A stretch of DNA of 49,851 nt from CAYJAZ01 sp964369185 (GCA_964369185.1 CAYJEN010000008.1:1-49851); one strand, 5' to 3'. Numbered from the stretch's first letter, positions 17,597-26,296 are shown. Numbers and translations are program-made. Notes: generated by a model not told the origin, from the letters alone.

Positions 17597-17625
17597 TTGA
17601 CAAAAAATTATAGTTCGACTAATCT
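17597..17625 (+). promoter_or_regulatory. Sigma-70-type promoter for the attenuator leader
   Basis: TTGACA (17597-17602), a 17-base spacer and TAATCT (17620-17625) place the transcription start near 17632. That is just ahead of the leader ribosome-binding site AAGAAGGA (17631-17638). The -35 box is perfect and the -10 box is weak. Confidence 0.55.
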
Positions 17626-17645
17626 TGACCAAGAAGGAAATAAAT

Positions 17646-17705
17646 ATGTTTCAATTTACTTATTCATACGCTTATTATTATAACCTAGGTGATTTTCACG
17701 GGTAG
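17646..17705 (+). CDS. Tyrosine-rich leader peptide of a transcription attenuator
   Basis: An ATG with AGGA 7 bases upstream opens a 19-codon frame reading MFQFTYSYAYYYNLGDFHG, ending at TAG (17703-17705). Five of 19 residues are tyrosine (positions 6, 8, 10, 11, 12), including three in a row; three are phenylalanine. Such a run is the signature of a leader peptide that makes the ribosome stall when the cognate charged tRNA is scarce. Tyrosine is the likely signal because the Tyr codons, not the late Phe codon, overlap the pairing segment at 17666-17675. The peptide itself is probably not functional. The downstream gene is an SSS transporter. Confidence 0.8.
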   Translation: MFQFTYSYAYYYNLGDFHG

Positions 17706-17768
17706 GCGTATCGAGTATTATATTTTTTGTATATTACACCGCTATCCGTGAGGGTAGCGGTTTTTTTT
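17666..17768 (+). promoter_or_regulatory. Tyrosine-responsive attenuator (competing RNA hairpins)
   Basis: Three exclusive pairings are visible. Segment 1 (17666-17675, ATACGCTTAT, inside the Tyr codons) pairs with segment 2 (17702-17711, GTAGGCGTAT), 10 pairs with two G-U. Segment 2 (17696-17708) instead pairs with segment 3 (17740-17751), 12 pairs with one bulge and one G-U: the antiterminator. Segment 3 (17738-17747) pairs with segment 4 (17752-17761) as the terminator stem. A ribosome stalled at the Tyr codons would mask segment 1 and free segment 2 for the antiterminator. One that reaches the stop at 17703-17705 would cover segment 2 and let the terminator form. The pairings are read from sequence; the regulation is inferred. 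Confidence 0.75.
17738..17768 (+). terminator. Attenuator terminator upstream of the SSS transporter
   Basis: ACCGCTATCC (17738-17747) pairs with GGGTAGCGGT (17752-17761), one G-U, around the loop GTGA. It is part of a run of eight T (17761-17768). It lies upstream of, not after, a gene, 58 bases before the transporter start codon, as expected for an attenuator. Confidence 0.88.
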
Positions 17769-17826
17769 GTTAATTACAGAAAAATTGAAACAAAAATTCA
17801 TCAAGGACTTAATTAAGGAGTTTATC

Positions 17827-19257
17827 ATGCTAGAAGTAGGTATTTGGATTTTTTACATAGCACTTTTTGTTTTTCTTGCACGAAAAGGGGCTGGGCACGA
17901 CTCAGTTATGAGTGGAAGCGTTGGATTTTTTGTACAATCATTTGCTTATGTAGCTACTTATTTCTCAGCAGTTGCTTTAGTTGGTTTTGGTGGTCTTGCC
18001 TACATGTATGGTTTACAAATGATGATAGTTGCACTTGGAAATGTACTCCTAGGTACTTTATTTGTATATGTATTTTTTGCATGGAGAACAAAAGAACTTC
18101 AAACAGAGCTTAACGCCAGAACTCCGGCACAGCTTATTGCCTTAGGGCATAAAATTCCTATTTTAAGATTTTTCTTAGGAATGATTTTTGCGATATTTTT
18201 GTCAGTATATGCAGCGGCAGTTGTAAAAGGTGCGGCGATTATGCTTCAAGGTATTCTACCGTTTTCACTACCAATTCTTATCTGGATTATTGTTGCAGCT
18301 GTTGGAATGGTTGTATTATTCGGTGGATTGAAAGGTGTTCTGCTTACAGAAGCAATGCAAGGGTGCGTAATGCTTATAGGTATTGGCTTTTTAGCTTACA
18401 CAGTACTTTCTAAAGTTGGAGGGCCTTTAGAAGGGATTATCCAACTTGCAGAACTTCCTGCAAATGCTAAAGCAAATAACGGTTTTACGAGTTTTTCATC
18501 AGGCGGTCAGGGATTTTTTGTGATGTCATTGATGATAGTTACATCAATAGCAGTTTGGGCACAACCTCAAATGATACAAAGACATTTTTCAATCTCAAAT
18601 AAAAGAGGATTAAAAAAATCATTAGTTCTTGCAAGTGTTTCTTCGTTGGTGCTTGTGGGGGGAATGTATTTCATATCTTCGCTTTCTCGCTTGATTTTAC
18701 CGGAAATTGCACATCCTGATGATGTAATTCCTACTCTTGTGGATATGTACCTTCCTACAATTGGTAAACAATTTTTCATACTTGCAATTGTTTCTGCTTC
18801 ACTTTCAACTTGTACAGCTTTATTTCACATTGCAAGTTCTTCACTATCAGAAGATATGACAGGTAAAAAAGCCAATAAAAAAATGTGGCTACTTGCAATT
18901 CTTTTCTGTATTATTGTAAGCGGGATAACAGCGCAAATTGAGGGGCAAATTATTGCAATTATACACACTACAGCATGGAGCGTGATAGGAGCAACTGCAC
19001 TAGTTCCTTATGCAACTTTAGTTTTATGGAAACAGTCCAATGCAAAAGCGGCTTTATGCTCGGCTTTAACAGGTTTTGTTACATGTTTATCTTACTACTT
19101 GTTTATTAGTCCATCAACAAAAGTTATTGATGTTTTTGCTCAAGTCCCGCAAATAGTGGAATCTTTTCCGCCATTTGTAGTTGGTACAGCGTGTTCAGCT
19201 CTTGTTTTTGCTTTGCTTTCAATTCGTAAAAGAGTAACGATAGAAAATCTAGTATAA
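17827..19257 (+). CDS. Sodium:solute symporter (SSS family), predicted aromatic amino acid importer
   Basis: The 476-residue protein has about a dozen or more membrane segments. SSS-family marks include the TM1-like region with GHDSVMSGSVGFFVQS, GLKGVLLTEAMQG, AVWAQPQMIQRHFS, and the sodium-site helix SASLSTCTALFHIASSSLSE. I chose the ATG at 17827 because AAGGAG lies 6 bases before it; the longer in-frame TTG start at 17767 would lie in the terminator T run. Homologues carry proline, sugars, pantothenate and other solutes, so family alone does not fix the substrate. The tyrosine-rich leader and attenuator directly upstream imply induction by low Tyr-tRNA, which makes tyrosine, or a tyrosine precursor or relative, the best guess. 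Confidence 0.88.
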   Translation: MLEVGIWIFYIALFVFLARKGAGHDSVMSGSVGFFVQSFAYVATYFSAVALVGFGGLAYMYGLQMMIVALGNVLLGTLFVYVFFAWRTKELQTELNARTPAQLIALGHKIPILRFFLGMIFAIFLSVYAAAVVKGAAIMLQGILPFSLPILIWIIVAAVGMVVLFGGLKGVLLTEAMQGCVMLIGIGFLAYTVLSKVGGPLEGIIQLAELPANAKANNGFTSFSSGGQGFFVMSLMIVTSIAVWAQPQMIQRHFSISNKRGLKKSLVLASVSSLVLVGGMYFISSLSRLILPEIAHPDDVIPTLVDMYLPTIGKQFFILAIVSASLSTCTALFHIASSSLSEDMTGKKANKKMWLLAILFCIIVSGITAQIEGQIIAIIHTTAWSVIGATALVPYATLVLWKQSNAKAALCSALTGFVTCLSYYLFISPSTKVIDVFAQVPQIVESFPPFVVGTACSALVFALLSIRKRVTIENLV

Positions 19258-19275
19258 TATATTTAAATATACAAT

Positions 19276-19322
19276 TAAAAGGGAAAGAATCTTCTACTTA
19301 TGAAGTTACTTTCCCTTTATTT
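19276..19322 (+). terminator. Terminator of the SSS transporter gene
   Basis: AAAGGGAAAG (19278-19287) pairs with CTTTCCCTTT (19309-19318), with an inner CTTC/GAAG pairing, followed by a T-rich tail. Confidence 0.75.
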
Positions 19323-19346
19323 ATTTATAGATTTTTCAAGCAAAAT

Positions 19347-19375
19347 TTGACTTGAATCAATAGATAGGGTATAGA
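19347..19375 (+). promoter_or_regulatory. Sigma-70-type promoter for tex
   Basis: TTGACT (19347-19352), 17 bases, TATAGA (19370-19375), then 26 bases to the tex start codon. Confidence 0.55.
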
Positions 19376-19401
19376 GAAAGTCCTAAATAGAGAGGGAAAT
19401 T

Positions 19402-21537
19402 ATGAAATTAATACTAGCTAAAGAATTTAATGAAAAAGAACAATATATTGAAAATATTATAAATTTACTTGACGAAGGAAACACAGTTCCTTTTATTGCT
19501 CGCTACCGTAAAGAACAACACGGTACAATGGACGATCAAAAAATAAGAGAAATTGCGGAGAGAGTATCCTACCTAAGAAATCTTGAAAAACGTAAAGAAG
19601 AAGTTATAAATTCTATTGCTGAAAAAGATAAGCTTACAGATGAACTGAAAGCAAAAATTCTAAATGCTCAAACTCTTGCAAAAGTTGAGGATTTATATCG
19701 CCCATACAAAGATAAAAGAAAAACGAGAGCTACAATTGCAAAAGCTAAAGGGCTTGAACCATTAGCGGAAATTATTCTAGCTCAAGAAATTTCTAAAAAC
19801 AATCTTCTAACAAAAGCGGAAGAATTTTTATCTGATGAAGTTGCAAGCGCACAAGATGCAATTGCAGGAGCTTGTGATATTATAGCGGAAATGATTTCAG
19901 ATGACGCGCTTGTTCGTGAAAGACTCAAAAATTATTACTTTAAATATGGCATTATCGAGTCAAAAAAAGCAAAAGATGAAGATTCAGTTTACGAAATGTA
20001 TTACGATTTTTCTGAACCGGTTGCGAAAATCCAAAATCATAGAATTTTAGCTATAAATCGTGGTGAAAAAGAAGCTTTTCTTAAGGTGAAACTAACAAAC
20101 GAAGCCGCTACAAACGAAGATGCTATACGTATCATTGAAAATATTTACATAAAAAATAAATCAGATAAAGAACTTATGGCAAAAACAATTGAAGATAGTC
20201 TTCAGCGTCTTCTTATGCCTTCAATTGAAAGGGAAATCCGCTCAGATTTAACGCTCCGCGCCTCTGAACAAGCTATTTCAATTTTTGGATTGAACCTTGA
20301 AGGTCTTTTACTTCAACCACCTATAAAAGATAGAGTTTGTCTTGCTATTGACCCAGGCTACAGAACTGGCTGTAAAATTGCCGTTTGCGATAAAACAGGT
20401 AAAGTGCTTGATACCGGAGTAGTGTACGTAACTCTTCCAAATAATGACAAAAGTAAAGATACCAAGCTCCTATTGAATATGATAAATAAACATGATGTTT
20501 CAGTTATCGCAGTAGGTAATGGAACAGCTTCAAAAGAAGCAGAAATCTATACTGTAGACCTGATAAAACAGGCAAATAAAAAAGATTTAGGCTATTTGAT
20601 GGTGAATGAAGCGGGGGCATCTGTTTATTCAGCATCAAAGCTTGCGGCAGAAGAGTTTCCAGAGTTTGATGTGGCTCTTCGTTCTGCGGTTTCCATTGCA
20701 AGACGTCTACAAGATCCGCTTGCAGAACTTGTAAAAATTGATCCTAAAAGTATAGGAGTAGGGCAATATCAGCATGATATGCCACAAGCGAGACTCACAG
20801 AAGTTCTTTCACATAGAGTAGAGGATTGCGTTAATAAAGTTGGGGTTGATTTGAATACAGCTTCAGCGTCATTATTATCCTATGTAGCCGGATTATCAAT
20901 GGCAATTGCTAAGAATATAGTTGCATATCGTGATGAAAATGGAAAATTTGACAATCTCAAACAACTGCTAAAAGTTGCAAAGTTAGGTCCAAAAGCTTTC
21001 ACACAGTGTGCCGGATTCTTACGTATTACCGATGGTAAAAATATGCTTGATAAAACAGGCGTGCATCCAGAAAACTACACTATTGCTTTGAAAATAATGG
21101 ATAAATTCGGATATAAAAATCTTGAAAATATAGCTAATCTTCAAAAAGATTGTGTGCAATACGGAGTAGATAAGCTTTGCACAGAATTTGAAATAGGCAA
21201 GCCAACACTCATCGATATGATAGCTGAAATCTCAAAGCCTTTGCGTGATATTAGGGACGGTCTAAAACAAGCTGAACTTCGTATGGACGTTTTAGATATG
21301 AAAGATTTACAAACTGGCATGGAACTTATGGGAACTGTACGAAATGTAATAGATTTCGGCGCGTTCGTTGATATTGGAGTTCACCAAGATGGACTTGTTC
21401 ATATCTCTCAAATTTGTGATAGATTCATCAAGCATCCGTCAGAAGTTTTAAAAGTAGGAGACATTGTAAAGGTTTGGGTTGTGTCGGTTGATGTTGATAA
21501 AAAACGCATATCGCTAACAATGAAAAATCCTAATTAA
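19402..21537 (+). CDS. tex: Tex-family RNA-binding transcription accessory protein
   Basis: The 711-residue protein shows the full Tex layout. An N-terminal helical domain contains TVPFIARYRKEQHGTMDD. A YqgF-like nuclease-fold domain around LAIDPGYRTGCKIAV (near residue 315) follows, then helix-hairpin-helix repeats (VGVDLNTASASLLSYVAGLS, FDNLKQLLKV). A C-terminal S1 domain at about 640-711 includes GTVRNVIDFGAFVDIGVHQD and KRISLTMKN. Tex binds nucleic acid and affects transcription and stress tolerance in several bacteria; its exact role is not settled. It stands alone between its own promoter and terminator. AGAGAGGG precedes the ATG. Confidence 0.94.
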   Translation: MKLILAKEFNEKEQYIENIINLLDEGNTVPFIARYRKEQHGTMDDQKIREIAERVSYLRNLEKRKEEVINSIAEKDKLTDELKAKILNAQTLAKVEDLYRPYKDKRKTRATIAKAKGLEPLAEIILAQEISKNNLLTKAEEFLSDEVASAQDAIAGACDIIAEMISDDALVRERLKNYYFKYGIIESKKAKDEDSVYEMYYDFSEPVAKIQNHRILAINRGEKEAFLKVKLTNEAATNEDAIRIIENIYIKNKSDKELMAKTIEDSLQRLLMPSIEREIRSDLTLRASEQAISIFGLNLEGLLLQPPIKDRVCLAIDPGYRTGCKIAVCDKTGKVLDTGVVYVTLPNNDKSKDTKLLLNMINKHDVSVIAVGNGTASKEAEIYTVDLIKQANKKDLGYLMVNEAGASVYSASKLAAEEFPEFDVALRSAVSIARRLQDPLAELVKIDPKSIGVGQYQHDMPQARLTEVLSHRVEDCVNKVGVDLNTASASLLSYVAGLSMAIAKNIVAYRDENGKFDNLKQLLKVAKLGPKAFTQCAGFLRITDGKNMLDKTGVHPENYTIALKIMDKFGYKNLENIANLQKDCVQYGVDKLCTEFEIGKPTLIDMIAEISKPLRDIRDGLKQAELRMDVLDMKDLQTGMELMGTVRNVIDFGAFVDIGVHQDGLVHISQICDRFIKHPSEVLKVGDIVKVWVVSVDVDKKRISLTMKNPN

Positions 21538-21561
21538 AACAATATCGTAATTGGAAAAAAT

Positions 21562-21612
21562 ATAGGGAAAAGCAAACATACAAAAGTGAGCTTTTCCCTT
21601 TCATTTTTAATG
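21562..21612. terminator. Bidirectional terminator between tex and the PPK2-type gene
   Basis: AGGGAAAAGC (21564-21573) pairs with GCTTTTCCCT (21590-21599); T-rich sequence follows on the plus strand and the reverse side is A/T-rich. Confidence 0.75.
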
Positions 21613-21615
21613 ATA

Positions 21616-23172
21616 CTATTTTTTTTCTTCTTCTAGCTTTTTTACTTCTTTAACAGATTTCAATTTGAGAACATATTTATCATCTTCAATTTCTTTTTTT
21701 CCTAGAGCCTTTCTTAAGGCATTTCTATAAATTCTAAGAACTTGAATGCGAGCAAATTGTTTTGACTCTGATGGTATAATATACCACGGGGCATAATTTG
21801 TATCGGTGCGCATGAACATTTCATCAGCGGCGGTTTTATAGAAGTTTACCTTATCCCTGTTTCTCCAATCTTCTTCGGTGATTTTGTAGTGTTTCCACTC
21901 TACAACTTCACGTTCTTTGAATCGCTTTAATTGTTCTTCCGGTGAAATTTGTAGCCAAAACTTGAGAAGAATATTCTTATTTTCAACAAGCTGCTCTTCA
22001 AAATTATTAATTTCTGAATAGGCTTTTCTCCAAATTTTAGAAGATGTAAAGCCCTCAACTCTTTCAACTAAAACTCTTCCATACCATGAGCGATCATAAA
22101 TTGTTACATGACCTGCCATTGGAACATGTCGCCAAAATCTCCATAGATAGTGATGAGCTAATTCTTCATCTGTTGGAGAACTAATTGGAATTACGCGAGT
22201 TATTCTAGCGTCAACCGCCTCAGAAATTCTTCGTATTGTACCGCCTTTTCCGGCAGCATCTACTCCTTCAAAAACAAGGGTCGATGAAATTCCTTTTTTA
22301 AAAGCTTGATAAGTGAGTTTATATATATCTGTTTTTAGTTCGGCTAACTGTTTTGAATATTCAGACTTTTCAATATTAAGTGAAAGGTCAACTCTGTCAA
22401 GAATGGACACATGATTTTCGTCTAATTCTTCTATCTCAATTTGTTTATCTTTATCTTGTTCTAACTTTTGTTTTATTGCTTTTTCTATGTTTTCCATTAG
22501 ATGATGGACGATAGTAACATTTTTGAATTCTTTATCGTAAGCATCTACAACGTACCAAGGGGAGAAATCTTTATCTGTAGCTTGAATTACTTTTGATACT
22601 GTTTCTATCATTTTATCGTAATTTTTTTCGCTTTCTTCTTCGTAGGGATTGAAATGATAAACGCCTTTTTCTTTTTGTCTTTCTTCACGTCTTTTTGAAT
22701 GTTCATCTTTGTCTAAGTGAAGCCAGAACTTTATAAGAACATAACCATTATCAGTTAGTGTACGTTCTCTTTCAAGGTGGCGGTGCATTATATTACTTAG
22801 TTCTTCATCTGAAATTTGTCCTGCAACAGCCAACCTCATTGGTCCGCCGTACCAACCACCGTAGAAAAGAGCGATTTCACTTTGTTTTGGTAATTTTATC
22901 CAATATTTCCATGAATCTGGTCTTTCTGATTCTTCATCAGTTTCACGCCAAAAAGTATGAATACTTAATTTCTTATTATCAAGCCATTTAGAAAGTAAAT
23001 TTATTATTTCTCCACGACCGGAGCAGTCCATACCGGCAATAGTAATAAGTACAGGAATATTATGTTTTACGCATTCTTGCTGCAGATTAAATAATTTAGT
23101 GCGCAGATCATCTTCAATCTTAGAGTATTCTTTAGAGCTATATGTTTGTCCTAACGTCATTGATTTAAGCAT
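21616..23172 (-). CDS. Polyphosphate:AMP phosphotransferase (tandem PPK2 domains)
   Basis: Two PPK2 domains are fused in 518 residues. The N-terminal one (about 20-240) has the P-loop variant GMDCSGRGE. The C-terminal one (about 255-500) has GVDAAGKGGTIRR, FWRHVPMAGHVTIYDRSWYG and the lid region. Such two-domain PPK2 proteins (PAP type) convert AMP to ADP using polyphosphate; single-domain members mostly use ADP. In characterised members the C-terminal half is catalytic and the N-terminal half is degenerate, which matches the Arg for Lys in the first P-loop. It has its own TTGACA/TATATT promoter. Neighbouring hppA and the distant ppk1-ppx genes share its phosphoanhydride theme. Confidence 0.87.
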   Translation of the reverse strand: MLKSMTLGQTYSSKEYSKIEDDLRTKLFNLQQECVKHNIPVLITIAGMDCSGRGEIINLLSKWLDNKKLSIHTFWRETDEESERPDSWKYWIKLPKQSEIALFYGGWYGGPMRLAVAGQISDEELSNIMHRHLERERTLTDNGYVLIKFWLHLDKDEHSKRREERQKEKGVYHFNPYEEESEKNYDKMIETVSKVIQATDKDFSPWYVVDAYDKEFKNVTIVHHLMENIEKAIKQKLEQDKDKQIEIEELDENHVSILDRVDLSLNIEKSEYSKQLAELKTDIYKLTYQAFKKGISSTLVFEGVDAAGKGGTIRRISEAVDARITRVIPISSPTDEELAHHYLWRFWRHVPMAGHVTIYDRSWYGRVLVERVEGFTSSKIWRKAYSEINNFEEQLVENKNILLKFWLQISPEEQLKRFKEREVVEWKHYKITEEDWRNRDKVNFYKTAADEMFMRTDTNYAPWYIIPSESKQFARIQVLRIYRNALRKALGKKEIEDDKYVLKLKSVKEVKKLEEEKK

Positions 23173-23229
23173 AGTACGAACCTCTTTATTATTAAATTTC
23201 AGTTAATTTTTATGCGATATTTAACATAA

Positions 23230-23259
23230 AATATAGCAAGTTTAAAGATAGACTGTCAA
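23230..23259 (-). promoter_or_regulatory. Sigma-70-type promoter for the PPK2-type gene
   Basis: On the minus strand TTGACA (23254-23259), 18 bases and TATATT (23230-23235), about 60 bases before the start codon at 23172. The terminator of hppA lies just upstream, so the gene is transcribed independently. Confidence 0.6.
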
Positions 23260-23277
23260 CGATAAAGTAAATTAAAT

Positions 23278-23320
23278 AAAAAAGAGGGAAACTTCAACTA
23301 TTTTGTTGAAATTTCCCTCA
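23278..23320 (-). terminator. Terminator of hppA
   Basis: Arms 23284-23298 and 23305-23319 (core GAGGGAAA/TTTCCCTC plus TTCAAC/GTTGAA) pair over 15 positions with one mismatch, followed on the minus strand by TTTTTTATTT. Confidence 0.85.
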
Positions 23321-23354
23321 AGATAATTCTTTGAAACTATCTTATACTAATTTC

Positions 23355-25430
23355 TTAGTGAGCTAAGATTTGAAGTAAAAGAATAGCTACAATGTTGATA
23401 ATTTTGATCATTGGGTTGATAGCAGGACCCGCAGTATCTTTGTAAGGATCACCAACAGTATCACCGGTTACAGCAGCTTTATGAGCTTCTGAACCTTTAC
23501 CGCCGTGGTTACCATCTTCAATGTATTTTTTCGCGTTATCCCATGCACCACCGCCGCTTGTCATTGAAAGAGCAACGAAGATACCTGTTACGATTGTACC
23601 CATAAGCATAGCACCAATACATGCAAATGCAGATACTTGACCAGCTATAGCATTGATTACGATATAAACAACGATTGGAGCAAGAACAGGAAGAAGTGAA
23701 GGAAGAATCATTTCTTTGATAGCAGCTTTAGTAAGCATATCAACAGCAGCTGAATAATCAGGTTTTGCTGTTCCTTCCATGATTCCAGGAATTTCTTTGA
23801 ACTGACGACGAACTTCAACTACAACTGAACCACCAGCACGGCCAACAGCCATCATGCCCATAGCACCGAAGAGGTAAGGAAGTAAACCACCAATGAAAAG
23901 ACCAATCAATACATATGGATCTTGAAGTGAGAAAGAAACATCAATATCAGGGAAGAAGCGGTTGATTTCTTCTGTGTAAGCAGCAAAAAGAACAAGTGCA
24001 GCTAAACCAGCAGAACCAATAGCATAGCCTTTAGTTACAGCTTTAGTTGTGTTACCAACAGCATCAAGAGCGTCAGTTACTGTACGAACTTCTTCAGGAA
24101 GACCAGCCATTTCTGCGATGCCGCCTGCGTTATCAGTAACAGGACCGTAAGCATCAAGAGCAACAACGATACCAGCAAGAGCAAGCATAGTTGTAGCTGC
24201 AATAGCAATACCGAAAAGACCAGCATTGATATAAGTAATAAGGATACCACCACAGATGATAACTACTGGTAATGCAGTAGCTTCCATAGAAACAGCCAAA
24301 CCTTGAATTACGTTTGTGCCGTGACCGGTAGCTGATGATGCAGCAATAGATTTAACAGGTCTGTAGTTAGTAGCTGTATAGTATTCAGTAACCCAAACAA
24401 GTAAGCCGGTAACAATCAAACCTGTGTAAACACACATAAGAAGGTTGCTAACGCCAAATTCTTTACCTTGAATTACCATACCTTCATGACCAGCAAACAT
24501 TACTAAAGTAACTATTGTGATAAGAATAGCAGCAAAAACTGATGAAGAAAGAAGACCTTTGTAAAGAGCTTTCATGATTTTTTTAGAAGCATCTAATTTT
24601 ACAAAACGGATACTTGCAACAGAAGCAAGGATACACACACCTGAAATAACAAGTGGGTACATCATCATTGTTTGTTGTAAGTCGCCAGTAAAGAAGATAG
24701 CAGCTAAAAGCATAGTTGCAACGATAGTTACAGCATATGTTTCAAAAAGGTCAGCAGCCATACCAGCACAGTCACCAACGTTATCACCAACGTTATCAGC
24801 GATAACAGCAGGGTTTCTTGGATCATCTTCAGGGATACCAGCTTCAACTTTACCAACAAGGTCAGCACCAACGTCAGCACCTTTTGTAAAGATACCACCA
24901 CCAAGACGTGCAAAGATTGAAATTAATGATGCACCAAAAGAAAGAGCAACTAAAGCTTCAATCAAAATGGTTTGTTCAACTGCAAACATGGTTAGAATTG
25001 CATAGTAACCTGCTACGCCTAAAAGACCAAGACCAACAACTAGAAGACCAGTAATCGCGCCTGATTTGAAAGCAATATCAAGAGCAGGTGCAAGACCGCT
25101 ACGAGCTGCTTCAGCAGTACGTACGTTTGCACGAACAGAAACGTTCATACCAACAAAACCAGCTACACCTGAAAGAAGTGCGCCAAGAACGAATCCGAAT
25201 GCTACAAAAAAGTTCAAGAAAATCAATAATAAAACAGTAATACCTGCACCAACTATTGCAATTGTTGTATATTGACGTTCAAGGTAAGCTTCAGCACCTT
25301 CTTGAATAGCGCCAGCAATACGTTGCATTTCTTCATTTCCTGCAGGAGCAGAAAACACAACTTTTGAAGCAGAAAATGCATAGTATATAGCAACTGCTGC
25401 ACAAGCGAATACCACGAGTAAGGAAAACAT
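23355..25430 (-). CDS. hppA: Membrane proton-pumping pyrophosphatase, K+-independent type
   Basis: The enzyme hydrolyses pyrophosphate and pumps ions across the inner membrane. Core motifs include KGADVGADLVGKVEAG, PEDDPRNPAVIADNVGDNVG and SGGGAWDNAKKYIE. The diagnostic site reads GNTTKAVTKG, with Lys where potassium-dependent enzymes have Ala, which places it in the K+-independent, proton-pumping class. I start at Met 25430 (691 residues, beginning MFSLLVVFACAAVA, preceded by GTGGGG). The frame extends 29 residues further upstream, but that part is cysteine-rich, unlike the family, and lacks a ribosome-binding site. Confidence 0.94.
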   Translation of the reverse strand: MFSLLVVFACAAVAIYYAFSASKVVFSAPAGNEEMQRIAGAIQEGAEAYLERQYTTIAIVGAGITVLLLIFLNFFVAFGFVLGALLSGVAGFVGMNVSVRANVRTAEAARSGLAPALDIAFKSGAITGLLVVGLGLLGVAGYYAILTMFAVEQTILIEALVALSFGASLISIFARLGGGIFTKGADVGADLVGKVEAGIPEDDPRNPAVIADNVGDNVGDCAGMAADLFETYAVTIVATMLLAAIFFTGDLQQTMMMYPLVISGVCILASVASIRFVKLDASKKIMKALYKGLLSSSVFAAILITIVTLVMFAGHEGMVIQGKEFGVSNLLMCVYTGLIVTGLLVWVTEYYTATNYRPVKSIAASSATGHGTNVIQGLAVSMEATALPVVIICGGILITYINAGLFGIAIAATTMLALAGIVVALDAYGPVTDNAGGIAEMAGLPEEVRTVTDALDAVGNTTKAVTKGYAIGSAGLAALVLFAAYTEEINRFFPDIDVSFSLQDPYVLIGLFIGGLLPYLFGAMGMMAVGRAGGSVVVEVRRQFKEIPGIMEGTAKPDYSAAVDMLTKAAIKEMILPSLLPVLAPIVVYIVINAIAGQVSAFACIGAMLMGTIVTGIFVALSMTSGGGAWDNAKKYIEDGNHGGKGSEAHKAAVTGDTVGDPYKDTAGPAINPMIKIINIVAILLLQILAH

Positions 25431-25636
25431 AATACCCCACTGATACCAATTTTTAAAGTTACACCGCAAACAGCGGAAAAAAATAAGGCACATCACCACA
25501 ATGTGCTTCATGTTCAACAGAGAATAACTACTCTATTTTTTCTACTTTTGCAAGTAATTTAAATGTAGCAAAAATTATAAGAATTTAGCTTAATGTTTAT
25601 GAACAGTTTTCAGTTGTATAAAAGTCATAAAAAAAA

Positions 25637-26275
25637 TTATTTCTTTTTTGGTGCGTAATCTTTCATGTGTGGAATGGCTCCGCCCGCAATTGCCCATAGG
25701 TATAAGCTTGCTACGGATGCATAAGGGCTATATCTTTTTGCATATTTATCAAAAAGTTTTTTATCAATTTTTTTATGATGATAAAGCATTCTCATTCCTC
25801 TAATAATTGCTAAGTCACCATAACTAATTATATTTTGTCGTTGAAGGCAAAAAGTCATGAGCATTTCTGCAGTCCAGACTCCTATTCCTTTTAATGATGA
25901 AAGTTTTTTTATAACTTCATCGTCAGGTAAGTTTCTAAGGTGTTCTACATCAAATTCTTTTGTATGCACTAAATGAGCAAATTCTTTTATATATTCTGCT
26001 TTTTTGAAGGTCATGCCAAATTTTTGCAAATCCTCAAGAGGAATAGCACAAAGTTTTTCGGCATCAACTATTATGAGTGCTTCTTTTATTCTACTCCAGA
26101 TTGTTTTTTGCGCAAGGGTTGAAATCTGCTGCCCTATTATGTGATGGATTACTGAGGAAAATAAATTGGGGTCAATTTCTCTATGTATATGTCCAATAAT
26201 ATCTATAGCTTCTGCAAGTTTTTTATCTTTTTTTTTGAGATAGTTGATTGCGGTATCGTCGTATTCAAAGAACAT
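25637..26275 (-). CDS. DNA-3-methyladenine glycosylase II (AlkA-like)
   Basis: This HhH-GPD base-excision glycosylase has 212 residues. The helix-hairpin-helix reads LSSLKGIGVWTAEML. The catalytic aspartate is in the following GDLAIIRGMRML segment. HHIIGQQIS near residue 45 is the usual first signature. It lacks the N-terminal domain of E. coli AlkA, as many bacterial versions do. It lies 21 bases after the methyltransferase gene in the same direction, forming an alkylation-repair operon. Confidence 0.9.
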   Translation of the reverse strand: MFFEYDDTAINYLKKKDKKLAEAIDIIGHIHREIDPNLFSSVIHHIIGQQISTLAQKTIWSRIKEALIIVDAEKLCAIPLEDLQKFGMTFKKAEYIKEFAHLVHTKEFDVEHLRNLPDDEVIKKLSSLKGIGVWTAEMLMTFCLQRQNIISYGDLAIIRGMRMLYHHKKIDKKLFDKYAKRYSPYASVASLYLWAIAGGAIPHMKDYAPKKK

Positions 26276-26296
26276 ACTTTGCTCACTTGTTTGAAA

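Noticed and set aside
17767..17826. Longer N-terminus for the SSS transporter
   Set aside because: The extra 20 residues would start at a TTG in the terminator T run; AAGGAG is correctly placed for the ATG at 17827.
24574..25005. 143-residue frame opposite hppA
   Set aside because: It is antisense to a highly conserved gene and has the Ala/Ser/Thr-rich composition typical of a shadow frame.
25431..25517. 29-residue N-terminal extension of HppA
   Set aside because: It is cysteine- and aromatic-rich, unlike any HppA I know, and has no ribosome-binding site. The family's first membrane helix begins at the next Met.
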